The notes below the pieces were generated by a model. It made no database searches, had not been told where the DNA came from, and saw only the letters and a program-made list of their open reading frames with translations. A program made the translations under genes and the position numbers. From Lamprobacter sp964516305 (GTDB taxonomy: Bacteria; Pseudomonadota; Gammaproteobacteria; Chromatiales; Chromatiaceae), in NCBI GenBank assembly GCA_964516305.1, contig CAZEZH010000002.1, forward strand, positions 13,255 through 77,254: a stretch of DNA of 64,000 nucleotides, in the 5' to 3' direction. Positions 53,345-62,396 of this stretch are shown here, piece after piece; the first letter of the stretch is position 1, and each line of letters begins with the position of its first letter.

Positions 53345-53914
53345 ATGCGAAAGATCATGCTGATATCGGCCGCGACCCTCTTCTGTTCAGTCCCGCCACT
53401 GTCGATGGCAGACACCACGGCCGGTGCCAACGACGAAGCCCAGGCGCTTATCCAGCAGTTCGCCTCCACCCTCAAGACGGAACTGGTCAGCGCGATGAAG
53501 GCCGGCGGACCAACGAACGGCATCGCAGTCTGCAAAGAAAAGGCCCCGGCAATCGCCGAAACCCTGTCAGAGACCTCCGAGTGGGTGGTCGGCCGCACCA
53601 GCCTCAAGACCCGCAATCCCGACAATGCGCCTGACGCCTGGGAGACGCGCATCCTCGAACAGTTCGATTCACTCAAGGCCGCTGGCAACCCGGTCGCCGG
53701 GATGAGCTATGCCGAGGTGGTCAAAACAGACGGCCAGGAGACCTATCGCTATATGAAGGCGATCCCAACCGAGGGGGTCTGCCTGACCTGCCACGGGACC
53801 GATCTCGATCCTGAGCTAGCGACCACGATTGATGAGGCTTATCCTGAGGATCAGGCGCGCGGCTACTCAGCCGGCGACATCCGCGGCGCCTTCACCCTGA
53901 GCAAGCCGCTCTAG
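53345..53914 (+). CDS. DUF3365 (Tll0287-like) heme protein, periplasmic
   Basis: 189 residues from ATG 53345, which begins the signal peptide (about 1-21). The single c-type heme motif CLTCH lies at 146-150, preceded by VKTDGQETYRYMKAI and followed by YPEDQARGYSAGDIRGAF, typical of the Tll0287 family. Likely redox or gas sensor or electron carrier. Single gene, between rlpA and an unknown gene. Confidence 0.88.
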   Translation: MRKIMLISAATLFCSVPPLSMADTTAGANDEAQALIQQFASTLKTELVSAMKAGGPTNGIAVCKEKAPAIAETLSETSEWVVGRTSLKTRNPDNAPDAWETRILEQFDSLKAAGNPVAGMSYAEVVKTDGQETYRYMKAIPTEGVCLTCHGTDLDPELATTIDEAYPEDQARGYSAGDIRGAFTLSKPL

Positions 53915-54013
53915 GCGGCCCTGCAGGACCCAAAAGCCAACCAATCTCTAGGGCATGCGGATGACGCTGCCCTAGAGGCGCATCACCGCCCTCGTGGTCA
54001 GAGCGTCCAACCG

Positions 54014-54472
54014 ATGACCGAGACGCGTTATCAGCTCATCTTCTCTGGTCGCCTGCGACCCGAGGTCCATCCCGAACAAGCGCGGCAGGCGGTCAAGGAA
54101 CGCTTCAAACTTAAAGACGCGCTGCTCGATCGGCTGTTCAGCGGCCAGCGGGTGACCGTTAAGCGCAACCTCGACAGCGCCAACGCCGAGCGCTATCAGC
54201 GTGCCTTCGCCACTGCCGGCGTGCAGGTCGAACTAGAGCCGACGCCGACCACCGCCGAGCGCCAGGTGATGAAGCTGCTCCCTCCCGGAAGCCCAATCGG
54301 TGAACAACCGGCCTTCCCAGAGACGCCGCCGCCGGACACCAGCCATCTTCGGCTTGCCCCCAGCGAGGCCACCAGCCTAGAGGATTGCGCACCTCCCCCG
54401 GCGGTACCGCCTCCGCTTGACCTCAGCGCTTTGGAGCTGGTGCCCCTCGACCCATCCCAACAGCGCGAGTGA
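54014..54472 (+). CDS. Hypothetical protein with a short N-terminal domain
   Basis: 152 residues. N-domain (about 5-75) reads YQLIFSGRLRPEVHPEQARQ, FKLKDALLDRLFSGQRVTVK and AERYQRAFATAGVQVELEP, resembling the small domain seen at the start of some gammaproteobacterial membrane proteins. The rest is Pro-rich and disordered. No signal. It lies about 55 bp before the FAD oxidoreductase gene, so co-expression is possible. Confidence 0.65.
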   Translation: MTETRYQLIFSGRLRPEVHPEQARQAVKERFKLKDALLDRLFSGQRVTVKRNLDSANAERYQRAFATAGVQVELEPTPTTAERQVMKLLPPGSPIGEQPAFPETPPPDTSHLRLAPSEATSLEDCAPPPAVPPPLDLSALELVPLDPSQQRE

Positions 54473-54528
54473 CTCGCGTAAGATAGCGGGCTGTGACTCA
54501 AACCGCTTCTTAGAGAGAGCCCTCATTC

Positions 54529-55746
54529 ATGGCCGACCACGCTCATATCGTCATCGGCGGCGGCATCAGTGGACTAACTGCCGCGCATTACTCGATGCAC
54601 GCAGGCGTCGATACCCTGCTGCTCGAGGCCAGCGAACGCCCAGGTGGCTGCATCCACAGCAGCAGCTTCGATAGCCTCAATGGTTTTTGGGTCGAGGCCG
54701 GCGGACATACCTGTTTCAACAGTTACGGCAATCTGCTCGGCATCATGGAGCAGCTCGACCTCCTTGAGCTCACCACGGCAAAGGCAAAAAAGAGCTACAA
54801 GCTATGGTCGGAGGGTGAGCGACGCGGCATCCTCTCCGCGCTTCACCCGTTCGAGCTTATCAAGGCGCTCCCCGGCCTGTTCCGGGTCGAGAAAGCGGGC
54901 AAGACCGTTGCCGAGTACTATGGGAAGGTCCTGGGCCGCAAGAATTATCAGGATCTCTTCGGCCCAGCATTCCGCTCAGTGGTCTGTCAAGATGCCGATG
55001 ACTTCCCCGCTGAGGCCTTGTTCCGGAAGAAGCCGCGCCGCAAAGATGTGCTACGCGCCTTCACCATGCCCAGCGGCCTTGCCGATATCCCACGCGCCAT
55101 TGCCACCCAACACGGCTTCAAGGCCCGCTTTGGCGCCCAGGCAGACCAGATCAACAGCACCGAGCACGGCTTTCGCGTCAGCTTAACGGACGGCGCCAGC
55201 CTCGACTGCGAACGGCTCACCCTCGCCGTACCACCTGATGCGGCAAGGATACTCCTCAGCGGAGTCGCGCCAGACGCGGCAGCTGCTATCGAAGGCGTTG
55301 GCATCGCCGAGATCGACTCCCTGGTCCTGGTCTTTGATCGCGCTCGGCTCAGCGTCGATGAGATTGCAGGGCTGATCAGCGTCGATGGCGCCTTCCTCTC
55401 TGCGGTCTCTCGTGACTTCCTGCCGGACGATCGCTACCGCGGCTTCGCCTTCCATTTCCCTGGCGGCCAACTCAGCGAGGTAGAACGCGAACAAGCCGCC
55501 TGCCAGGCCATCGACGCCCGCGTTGAGGACATTCTTGCCAAGGCCCAGGTCCGCAATCGCTTACCGTCGCTGGGTCGCACCCACATGGATCAGGTTCAGG
55601 CGCTGGATTCAGCGCTCGCCGGAGGCCCTATCGCCGTCACCGGCAACTGGTTCCTTGGCGTCTCGATCGAGGACTGCGTCACCCGCACCCGCAGCGAGCA
55701 CGAGCGGCTGTTTGGCGCCTTAGCTCCGATTCCAGCGGCTCGGTAA
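54529..55746 (+). CDS. FAD-dependent oxidoreductase, amine oxidase / protoporphyrinogen oxidase type
   Basis: 405 residues. N-terminal dinucleotide fold IVIGGGISGLTAAHY (residues 8-22), the FAD-linked ASERPGGCIHS and GFWVEAGGHTCFN segments, and a C-terminal FAD-binding AVTGNWFLGVSIEDCVTR. Closest to HemY-type protoporphyrinogen oxidases or other flavin amine oxidases, so heme or (bacterio)chlorophyll precursors are possible substrates. Shorter than typical HemY. Followed by a 2OG oxygenase gene after 33 bp. Confidence 0.85.
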   Translation: MADHAHIVIGGGISGLTAAHYSMHAGVDTLLLEASERPGGCIHSSSFDSLNGFWVEAGGHTCFNSYGNLLGIMEQLDLLELTTAKAKKSYKLWSEGERRGILSALHPFELIKALPGLFRVEKAGKTVAEYYGKVLGRKNYQDLFGPAFRSVVCQDADDFPAEALFRKKPRRKDVLRAFTMPSGLADIPRAIATQHGFKARFGAQADQINSTEHGFRVSLTDGASLDCERLTLAVPPDAARILLSGVAPDAAAAIEGVGIAEIDSLVLVFDRARLSVDEIAGLISVDGAFLSAVSRDFLPDDRYRGFAFHFPGGQLSEVEREQAACQAIDARVEDILAKAQVRNRLPSLGRTHMDQVQALDSALAGGPIAVTGNWFLGVSIEDCVTRTRSEHERLFGALAPIPAAR

Positions 55747-55779
55747 CCCCAGCCATCAGCCACGACCTCAGTCACCGCG

Positions 55780-56352
55780 ATGCCGTCACAGACCGCCGAG
55801 ATGCAGGCGAGCAGTCTCATCGTCGCCTGCGAGCATCCTCAGGCCGATGCCATCAATGGCCCGCTCGAGCGCGCCTTCTCAGAACTGAGCGACAGCGACT
55901 TCAAGCGTCGTTCGCACTTCATCGGCGGGCGTTTCGAGAACCTCTATCTCAACCGCGAGCGCCTGCCTGGGATGGCAGAGGTGCTCGGCTTCGGACTCGA
56001 ACAGGCACGGGCACTGCTTAGCAACCCCAGCGCCAACTGGTTGGAGGGGCCAATCGCAGCGGATCAACCGCTGCGCATCGGCTTCTGGATCAATGCCATG
56101 CAACCGGGTCAGAGCACCAGCCGCCACAGCCACGAAGAGCATGACGAACTGATCTCAGGCGTCTATTACGTCAGCGCACCAGCAGACTCTGGGCAGATCC
56201 TCTTCCATGATCCGCCCTTCGAGACCCGGGTGCGGCCGCAACCAGGCCTGCTGCTGCTGTTCGCGCCAGGGCTTGAGCATTCGGTCGAGGTCAACCGCAG
56301 CGCAGCCCAGCGGCTCTCCATCGCCTTTAACATCGGCCCAGACCCAGGCTAG
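55780..56352 (+). CDS. 2-oxoglutarate-Fe(II) oxygenase family protein
   Basis: 190 residues. Iron ligands likely His116 or His118 in RHSHEEHDE and His167 in APGLEHSVEV, with a 2OG-binding Arg178 in QRLSIAF, and the core LISGVYYVSAPADSGQILF, typical of a P4H-like or TIGR02466-type oxygenase. Substrate unknown. It lies downstream of the FAD oxidoreductase in the same direction; a joint pathway is possible. Confidence 0.8.
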   Translation: MPSQTAEMQASSLIVACEHPQADAINGPLERAFSELSDSDFKRRSHFIGGRFENLYLNRERLPGMAEVLGFGLEQARALLSNPSANWLEGPIAADQPLRIGFWINAMQPGQSTSRHSHEEHDELISGVYYVSAPADSGQILFHDPPFETRVRPQPGLLLLFAPGLEHSVEVNRSAAQRLSIAFNIGPDPG

Positions 56353-56449
56353 CACCGACAGAGCCCGACAGAGCGCCGACCTAGCAGCAGGCCGTCTTCT
56401 CAACAACGTCCAATGCCATCGCCGCCTCAAGCCCCCTCAACCCCATGGC

Positions 56450-56848
56450 TCATTGGCGCTCGATCTGGATCAGACGCTCCATCTCAGCGATCTGTATCCG
56501 CCGCCCATCAAGGGTCACAAAACTGCGCTGGCTAATATCGTTGCGCTGCGCTTCATAGTGCTCTACCGCTCCGGAATAGACGTTGACGACCTGCAATTGA
56601 ACGATCTCCCGGTCATGCTGCCAGTCTTGGAACAGATAGAGCGCCGTGCCAACCAACATCAGGATGACCACCCCATAGGCAGCGAGCCTCACCGCACCGA
56701 GAGGCACCAGCGCCCGCGAGGCCTCCGCGCGCCGATCAGTCTCGTGATCTAGACGCGCGTGCTCATCACTCTCGCCACGCCAGCGGTTGCGAACAACCAG
56801 CCAGGCCACCAGGATGACGGTGGCCGTTAACAGAAGTTTTGTGATCAT
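56450..56848 (-). CDS. Small membrane protein, two helices
   Basis: 132 residues with helices at about 2-20 and 52-72, a charged loop between (RNRWRGESDEHARLDHETDRR), and a C-terminal periplasmic part with QVVNVYSGAVEHYEA and FVTLDGRRIQIAEMERLIQ. No recognised family. It lies between convergent 2OG oxygenase and divergent ankyrin gene, minus strand. It is likely real because its composition fits a membrane protein. Confidence 0.6.
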   Translation of the reverse strand: MITKLLLTATVILVAWLVVRNRWRGESDEHARLDHETDRRAEASRALVPLGAVRLAAYGVVILMLVGTALYLFQDWQHDREIVQLQVVNVYSGAVEHYEAQRNDISQRSFVTLDGRRIQIAEMERLIQIERQ

Positions 56849-57020
56849 GATCCAATTACGCTACCACGGGCACCAGCAGCGAGCCATGGCCAGGATTAAC
56901 CGGCACGGGCTCTGCAACAGTCAACTGGCACCGAGAGGCCCTTCGTCTTGTTCAATCTCGGGGTCGGGGCTTAACATTCGACGCTGTCTGATTTTTGCTC
57001 AGCCTAGCGGTCACCATCCA

Positions 57021-57665
57021 ATGTCGCTCTTTCGCGCCTTTGCCATCGCGCTCGTCCTTGTCGGCCTGCTGAGCGGTTGCGATGAACCTCGGCAGCCGAC
57101 GGTCAATCTGTACCATGCCGTGCATTCCGGTGACCTGGACCAGATCAAGCGTCACCTGTTCTGGAAAACTGATATCAATCAGCCCGGCCCTGATGGCAAC
57201 TACCCACTTCATGTCGCCGTGAGCCAAGGCCGCGTGGTGATCGCCCGCGAACTGCTCGCCCAGGGTGCGCGACTCGATGTCCGCGATGCGCTCGGCCGTA
57301 CACCCCTGCATGTTGCCCTTGCCAATGGCAAGAGACAGGCGGCCGAACTGCTGCTAGAGCAGGGGGCTGAGGATGACCTGCAGGCGCTGCTGTTTGATCT
57401 GGCCGAAGAGCAAGCGCTAGATCGCGACAGCATCGAACTGCTGACCGCTCATGGCGCGGACCTCAACGCCATGGACCCAGAGGGCAGAGCACCGCTGCAT
57501 CGGGCAGTCGCGGCTGGTAACCTGAAGCTCGCCAAACAGCTGATCAGTGCTGGCGCCGACGTCAACCTCGAGGACAGCAGCGGTAGGACCGCCCTCGACA
57601 TCGCCTCCGAACAAGACGAGTCGACCCTCGTCACGCTGTTGGAGCAGTATGGAGCCGAGCGCTAG
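57021..57665 (+). CDS. Ankyrin-repeat lipoprotein
   Basis: 214 residues from ATG 57021, a signal peptide ending in the lipobox LLSGC (Cys about 20), then about four to five ankyrin repeats, for example DGNYPLHVAVSQGRVVIARE, LGRTPLHVALANGKRQAAE, EGRAPLHRAVAAGNLKLAK and SGRTALDIASEQ. Protein-protein interaction in the periplasm. The open frame to 56787 has no signal and overlaps the minus-strand gene; rejected. Confidence 0.87.
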   Translation: MSLFRAFAIALVLVGLLSGCDEPRQPTVNLYHAVHSGDLDQIKRHLFWKTDINQPGPDGNYPLHVAVSQGRVVIARELLAQGARLDVRDALGRTPLHVALANGKRQAAELLLEQGAEDDLQALLFDLAEEQALDRDSIELLTAHGADLNAMDPEGRAPLHRAVAAGNLKLAKQLISAGADVNLEDSSGRTALDIASEQDESTLVTLLEQYGAER

Positions 57666-57777
57666 ACCCGCCCCACGCGATGAGCCGCGAGCGAACCGTG
57701 CCTTTGGCCGCTGACCGAGCCTTGATCGCGCATCGACTGAATAACGACAACCGACAACCAACAACAAGGAGCCCGGC

Positions 57778-58074
57778 ATGACCGAAAAGGTCGAAGACCT
57801 GACCGTAAGTTACACCGAGGGAGACCTAGAAACGACGAAAGAACTCGACAAGGTCATCCTCTCCAAAGGCAGTTGGGCCACTGTCCTCTACCGCTACCAA
57901 GACTGGGACCGGGCCAAAGAGGTCTACGGACCAGAGCGCTTCACCATCCGCCGCTACCAGAAACGTGGCGGCGAGTTCCGACAGCAGTCAAAATTCAACA
58001 TCTCCAGCCGAGCCCAGGCTCAGGCGCTCGTCGATGCACTACAACGCTGGCTTGCTGATGAACCGACCGGATAG
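57778..58074 (+). CDS. Small conserved hypothetical protein
   Basis: 98 residues. The core is KVILSKGSWATVLYRYQDWD, then FTIRRYQKRGGEFRQQSKFN and AQALVDALQRWLA, a beta-rich part plus C-terminal helix. The layout recalls PC4/YdbC single-stranded nucleic-acid-binding folds, but I cannot confirm it. AAGGAG precedes ATG. It lies 9 bp before the SDR gene, likely co-transcribed. Confidence 0.75.
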   Translation: MTEKVEDLTVSYTEGDLETTKELDKVILSKGSWATVLYRYQDWDRAKEVYGPERFTIRRYQKRGGEFRQQSKFNISSRAQAQALVDALQRWLADEPTG

Positions 58075-58083
58075 GCTCCCGTT

Positions 58084-58827
58084 ATGATCGATCTCAGCAA
58101 CAAGGTCGCCCTGATCACCGGCGCAAGCCGGGGCCTCGGCGCCGGTCTCGCCGAACGTTTTCTCGAGCACGGCTTGCGGGTCGCAGCCTGCGCCCGGAGC
58201 CAGCCTGAACTCGCCGGTGACGCCGATAAGATCCTCAGCGTCGCAGCCGATGTCACCGACGCCGAGGCCATACAACAGCTCTGTGATGCCACCGTCGAAC
58301 GGTTTGGGCGCATCGATCTTTGGATCAACAATGCCGGCCTACTCGCCCCCATCGGTCCCCTGCGCGACAATGATCCGAGCGAATTCGCGCGGCATATCGA
58401 GGTCAATGTCGTCGGCGTCTTCACCGGCTGCCGCGCCTTCACCCGCCATCTACATACGCGCGGTGGCGATGGGGTGCTCTTAAACATCAGCTCGGGTGCG
58501 GCCCGCAACGCCTATGCTGGCTGGTCCGCCTATTGCGCGGGCAAGGCCGCCGTGGACCGGATGAGCGAGTCGATCGCGCTCGAAGAGACCGACAGCGGAC
58601 TTCGCGTGCACGCCGTTGCGCCCGGCATCATCGACACTGACATGCAAGCGATGATCCGCGACTGCTCGCCGGAACAGTTCCCGCGCGTGCAAAAATTCCT
58701 CGACCTCAAGGCCAACGACGGTTTCAGCTCGCCCGCATTCATCGCCGAGCGTCTACTGGAGCTGGCCTTCGATCCGAATCACACGCAGCAGGCTGTCGCC
58801 ATCAGTTTGCCGCTTGAAAAGGCCTAA
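58084..58827 (+). CDS. Short-chain dehydrogenase/reductase
   Basis: 247 residues. NAD(P) motif GASRGLGAG at 13-21, NNAG at about 81-84, catalytic Ser in LNISSGAARNAYAG and the Tyr/Lys pair in YCAGKAA. Classic SDR; Arg in position after the first beta strand suggests NADPH, but that is only a guess. Substrate unknown. Downstream of the small hypothetical gene; a small membrane protein follows. Confidence 0.9.
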   Translation: MIDLSNKVALITGASRGLGAGLAERFLEHGLRVAACARSQPELAGDADKILSVAADVTDAEAIQQLCDATVERFGRIDLWINNAGLLAPIGPLRDNDPSEFARHIEVNVVGVFTGCRAFTRHLHTRGGDGVLLNISSGAARNAYAGWSAYCAGKAAVDRMSESIALEETDSGLRVHAVAPGIIDTDMQAMIRDCSPEQFPRVQKFLDLKANDGFSSPAFIAERLLELAFDPNHTQQAVAISLPLEKA

Positions 58828-58853
58828 AGGCCGATCGCTCGAGGATAACGACC

Positions 58854-59060
58854 ATGTCGATCGCGTCACGCTTGTCAGACTTCTTCCGCCCGTTGGCGCT
58901 CATCATCCTGCTGTTTGCCGCGCTGTTTTTCGTCTACTTCGGGCTGTCACCGGCAATCGACCTCCTGCCAGGTGGCATGGACTTGCTCGTCGGCATCCTG
59001 TTGGGCCTCTTCATCTTGATCTTGATCATCACGATCCGAGGCAAACATCGGCGGCGTTAA
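58854..59060 (+). CDS. Small hydrophobic membrane protein
   Basis: 68 residues, with two predicted helices (about 12-30 and 40-60) and a basic C-terminus GKHRRR. No family recognised. AGGATAACG precedes ATG at 58854. It lies 26 bp after the SDR gene and before the ppdK terminator. Confidence 0.65.
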   Translation: MSIASRLSDFFRPLALIILLFAALFFVYFGLSPAIDLLPGGMDLLVGILLGLFILILIITIRGKHRRR

Positions 59061-59070
59061 ACCCAGCCAT

Positions 59071-59104
59071 AAAAAAGGCCCGCCGAATCGCTCCGGTCGG
59101 GCCT
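59071..59104 (-). terminator. Intrinsic terminator of ppdK
   Basis: On the minus strand AGGCCCGACCG pairs with CGGCGGGCCT (one bulge or mismatch), followed by TTTTTT (59076-59071). It is downstream of ppdK; the plus-strand small membrane gene ends just outside it. Confidence 0.82.
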
Positions 59105-59159
59105 ACCTTGCAGCGGCCGCCCGGCACATGCCGGCGCGGCCGCCTTGTCCAAGCGACGA

Positions 59160-61934
59160 CTATTGCGGGCGGTGCTTCAACGCCGCCTGGGCTGCTGCTA
59201 GACGCGCGACCGGCACCCGCGGACCCGAGCAGCTGACATAGTCGAGCCCAGCCTGATCACAGAACGCGATCGAGGCCGGATGACCACCATGCTCGCCGCA
59301 GATGCCGACGTGGAGGTCCGTGCGCGCCGCACGGCCCCAATCCACGGCGAGCTGCATCAGCTTGCCAACGCCCTCCTCATCCAACACCTCGAAGGGGTTG
59401 TCGCGCAGCACATCGGATTGGTTGTAGAGCGGCAGGAACTTGTTCTCGGCATCCTCGCGTGAGAACGAGAACACGGCTTGGGTCAGGTCGTTGGTGCCGA
59501 AGGAGAAGAACTCGGCCTCGGCGGCCAAGGATTCCGCACGCATGCAGGCACGCACCACCTCAATCATGGTGCCGAACTTGAATTTGACCGGCTGGCCGTG
59601 CTTGGCCTGCACCTGGGCATGGGCCTCATCGACATAGGCCTTCACGCGCTTGAGCTCCTGCACGGTACAGACCTGCGGCACCTTGATCTGTGGCTGGATG
59701 TCGATCCCGGCCTGGGCGCATTCGGCCGCGGCCTCGAGGATCGCGCGCACCTGCATCTTGTAGATCTCCGGGAAAGAGATACCCAGGCGCACACCGCGAT
59801 GACCCAGCATCGGGTTGGTCTCGTGCAGCGCACGGACCTTGCGCAGCATCGCCTCCTTCTTCGCGATCGCCTCCTCGACCATCATCGGGTCCATCACCCG
59901 ACGCACCGCGTCGAAGTCGTCGCGCGCCTTCTCTGGCGTATGCAACAGCCCCATCGAGCCTGCCAGCGCCGTCATGCCGCGGGTCGCCCCCGCCAGCGCA
60001 CGCAGATCGGCCAGATCCTGCTCCAGCTGGTGCTCATCGGGCAGGAACTCATGGATCGGCGGATCAAGCAGACGGATGGTCACCGGATTCGGCGCCATCA
60101 CCTCGAACAGCTCACGGAAGTCCTGCCGCTGCAACGGCAGCAACGCCTCGAGCGCCTCATCGCGCTGCTCTGGGGTCTCGGCGACGATCATCTCGATCAC
60201 CAGCGGAAGGCGCTCGGTTGCATTAAACATGCGCTCGGTCCGCGCCAGACCGATGCCGACCGCACCATACTTGCGTGCGTTACGGGCATCCTCGGGCGTA
60301 TCGGCATTCGCCATCACCTTCAGCCGCGCCATCTCATCGGCCCATTGCAGCAGAGTCGAGAGTTCGGGCGTGAAATCCGCCTCGACAGTCGGGATATCGC
60401 CCAAATAGACGCGCCCGGACGAGCCATCGATGGTAATGGTGTCGCCCTCCTTAAAGCTGGTGGCACCGACGATCGCCTCGCGCCGCGAGACATCGACGCT
60501 GATCCCCTCAGCACCGGCGACACAGGGCTTACCCATGCCACGCGCGACCACCGCCGCGTGTGAGGTCTTACCACCTCGCGCGGTCAGGATGCCCTCGGAG
60601 GCGAAAAAGCCATGGATATCTTCAGGCTTGGTCTCCTCGCGGACCAGGATCACCTTCTGCCCGAGATCATGGCCGAGCTGGTGGGCACGATCGGCATCAA
60701 ACACCGCGATACCAGCCGCAGCACCTGGCGAGGCCGGCAGACCCTGGGCGACCGGTTCAACCTTCGAACTCGGGTCCAGACGCGGGAACAGCATCTGCTC
60801 CAGGCTGATCGGATCGATGCGCTGCAACGCCTGCTCCTTGCTGATCAGGCCCTCCTGCTCCATCTCGACCGAGGTGCGCACCATGCCGTGCGCGTTCATC
60901 TTGCCGTTGCGGGTCTGCAAGCAATAGAGCACGCCGCGCTCGATGGTGAACTCGAAGTCTTGCACCTCGCGGTAGTGGGTCTCGAGCTTGGCGCGCAGTT
61001 CGGCCAGTTCCTCGGCCATCTGCGGCATCTCGACCGTCAGCCGATCGAGCGGCTTCGGGGTGCGAATACCGGCCACCACATCCTCGCCCTGGGCGTTGAT
61101 CAGGTACTCACCGTAGAGCTTGTTCTCGCCGGTGCCGGGGTTGCGGGTAAAGCCCACACCGGTGGCCGAATCATTACCACGGTTGCCGAACACCATGGTG
61201 CAGATGTTCACCGCCGTGCCATTGGCCATCTCCGGCGTAATGTGGAACTGTTTACGATAATCGACCGCGCGCCGGCCCATCCAGCTGTTGAACACGGCCT
61301 TGACCGCGATCTCGAGCTGGACCATCGGATCTGAGGGGAACGGCTTACCGGTATGCTCCTCAACCACCTTGAGGAAGCGCTCGCTCATCTCCTTGAGATC
61401 CGCCGCAGAGAGATCGACGTCCTGCTTGGCGTGCGCCGCCTCTTTGACCGCATTGAATTCTTTATCGAAGGCCTCGTCCTCGACACCGAGCGCGACCTTG
61501 CCGAACAGCTGGATGAAGCGCCGGTAGGAGTCGTAGCCAAAACGCTCATCGCCGGTTGCCTTGATCTCGCCCTGCAGCGTCTCCTCGTTGAGTCCCAGGT
61601 TGAGGATGGTGTCCATCATGCCCGGCATCGACATCGCCGAGCCCGAGCGCACCGAGACCAACAGCGGGTTGTCCGGATTGCCGAAGCCCTTGCCAGTCTT
61701 GCGCTCCAGCGCCGCCATCTGCTCACGCACCTGATCCATCACGCCAGCTGACAGCTGATGATCGGGCTGGTCCAGATAGGCCAGACAAGCATCCGTGGTG
61801 ATCACGAAGCCGGGCGGCACGTTGAGCCCAATCTGTGTCATCTCGCACAGATTGGCGCCCTTACCGCCCAGCAGTTTTTTGTTCTTACCGTCGCCTTCGT
61901 CAAAGGCAAATACCCACTTGGTCGTCTCGGTCAT
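59160..61934 (-). CDS. ppdK: Pyruvate, phosphate dikinase
   Basis: Converts pyruvate, ATP and phosphate to phosphoenolpyruvate, AMP and pyrophosphate, feeding gluconeogenesis in autotrophs. 924 residues from ATG 61934 (MTETTKWVFAFDEG). N-terminal ATP-grasp with LGGKGANLCEMTQIGL, the swivelling phosphohistidine domain TARGGKTSHAAVVARGMGKP, and the C-terminal PEP domain with catalytic Cys in HVGICGEHGG. GAGGAC precedes the start. The frame to 61985 is not conserved. Own terminator. Confidence 0.97.
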   Translation of the reverse strand: MTETTKWVFAFDEGDGKNKKLLGGKGANLCEMTQIGLNVPPGFVITTDACLAYLDQPDHQLSAGVMDQVREQMAALERKTGKGFGNPDNPLLVSVRSGSAMSMPGMMDTILNLGLNEETLQGEIKATGDERFGYDSYRRFIQLFGKVALGVEDEAFDKEFNAVKEAAHAKQDVDLSAADLKEMSERFLKVVEEHTGKPFPSDPMVQLEIAVKAVFNSWMGRRAVDYRKQFHITPEMANGTAVNICTMVFGNRGNDSATGVGFTRNPGTGENKLYGEYLINAQGEDVVAGIRTPKPLDRLTVEMPQMAEELAELRAKLETHYREVQDFEFTIERGVLYCLQTRNGKMNAHGMVRTSVEMEQEGLISKEQALQRIDPISLEQMLFPRLDPSSKVEPVAQGLPASPGAAAGIAVFDADRAHQLGHDLGQKVILVREETKPEDIHGFFASEGILTARGGKTSHAAVVARGMGKPCVAGAEGISVDVSRREAIVGATSFKEGDTITIDGSSGRVYLGDIPTVEADFTPELSTLLQWADEMARLKVMANADTPEDARNARKYGAVGIGLARTERMFNATERLPLVIEMIVAETPEQRDEALEALLPLQRQDFRELFEVMAPNPVTIRLLDPPIHEFLPDEHQLEQDLADLRALAGATRGMTALAGSMGLLHTPEKARDDFDAVRRVMDPMMVEEAIAKKEAMLRKVRALHETNPMLGHRGVRLGISFPEIYKMQVRAILEAAAECAQAGIDIQPQIKVPQVCTVQELKRVKAYVDEAHAQVQAKHGQPVKFKFGTMIEVVRACMRAESLAAEAEFFSFGTNDLTQAVFSFSREDAENKFLPLYNQSDVLRDNPFEVLDEEGVGKLMQLAVDWGRAARTDLHVGICGEHGGHPASIAFCDQAGLDYVSCSGPRVPVARLAAAQAALKHRPQ

Positions 61935-62396
61935 GGTCTCAGTCCTCGGGTTGGAATAATCAATGCTGTGTATTTGAACGAGCACAGCGGCGGTTGGGAA
62001 GTGTCTGAAATCAATTGGTCACGGAGTAAACGATCATATTCTGATATCGCCTGGCCTATAAGGAGTCTGACACCATTGAAAAACACGGGTGACTCTGCCC
62101 CTTTTGAAGATGATCGCCGACAGAACGGACCCTTAACGTTGGCTTTGGAAGCATAACAGCAAGCAAACCCCGGTCCACTCGATCGCGCCTAGCCGACGCT
62201 GCAACCATCTACCGCAAGCGTCGAGGCGTTTAACCTAGAAACGGCAGTTGAACGGGCAACTGCCATTTCTAGGTTTATACTGCAGGCCTCCGCTTTCGTC
62301 CTGATCATCGCAGCGGCCGCTATCGCAGCGCTATCAGGGCATGCACAGAACTCGACACGACTCAGCGCCCATCAAGACGCACAGGATCTCCGCCAT
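61935..62396. other. Divergent intergenic region between ppdK and valS
   Basis: 462 bp. Contains the ppdK leader (minus), the near-perfect 19 bp inverted repeat at 62232-62275 (own entry), and a short region before valS with the palindrome AGCGGCCGCT. No gene seen; promoters for both genes should lie here but none is strong by eye. Confidence 0.6.
62232..62275. repeat. Near-perfect inverted repeat (REP/MITE-like)
   Basis: AACCTAGAAACGGCAGTTG (62232-62250) and its complement CAACTGCCATTTCTAGGTT (62257-62275) match at 18 of 19 positions, with a 6 nt loop. No T tract, so not an ordinary terminator. Looks like a REP-type or MITE-type palindrome. It is the only copy in this window. Confidence 0.65.

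Noticed and set aside
59478..61334. Long plus-strand frames opposite ppdK (361 and 240 residues)
   Set aside because: Antisense shadows of ppdK; no ribosome sites and His/Arg/Leu-rich mirrored composition.
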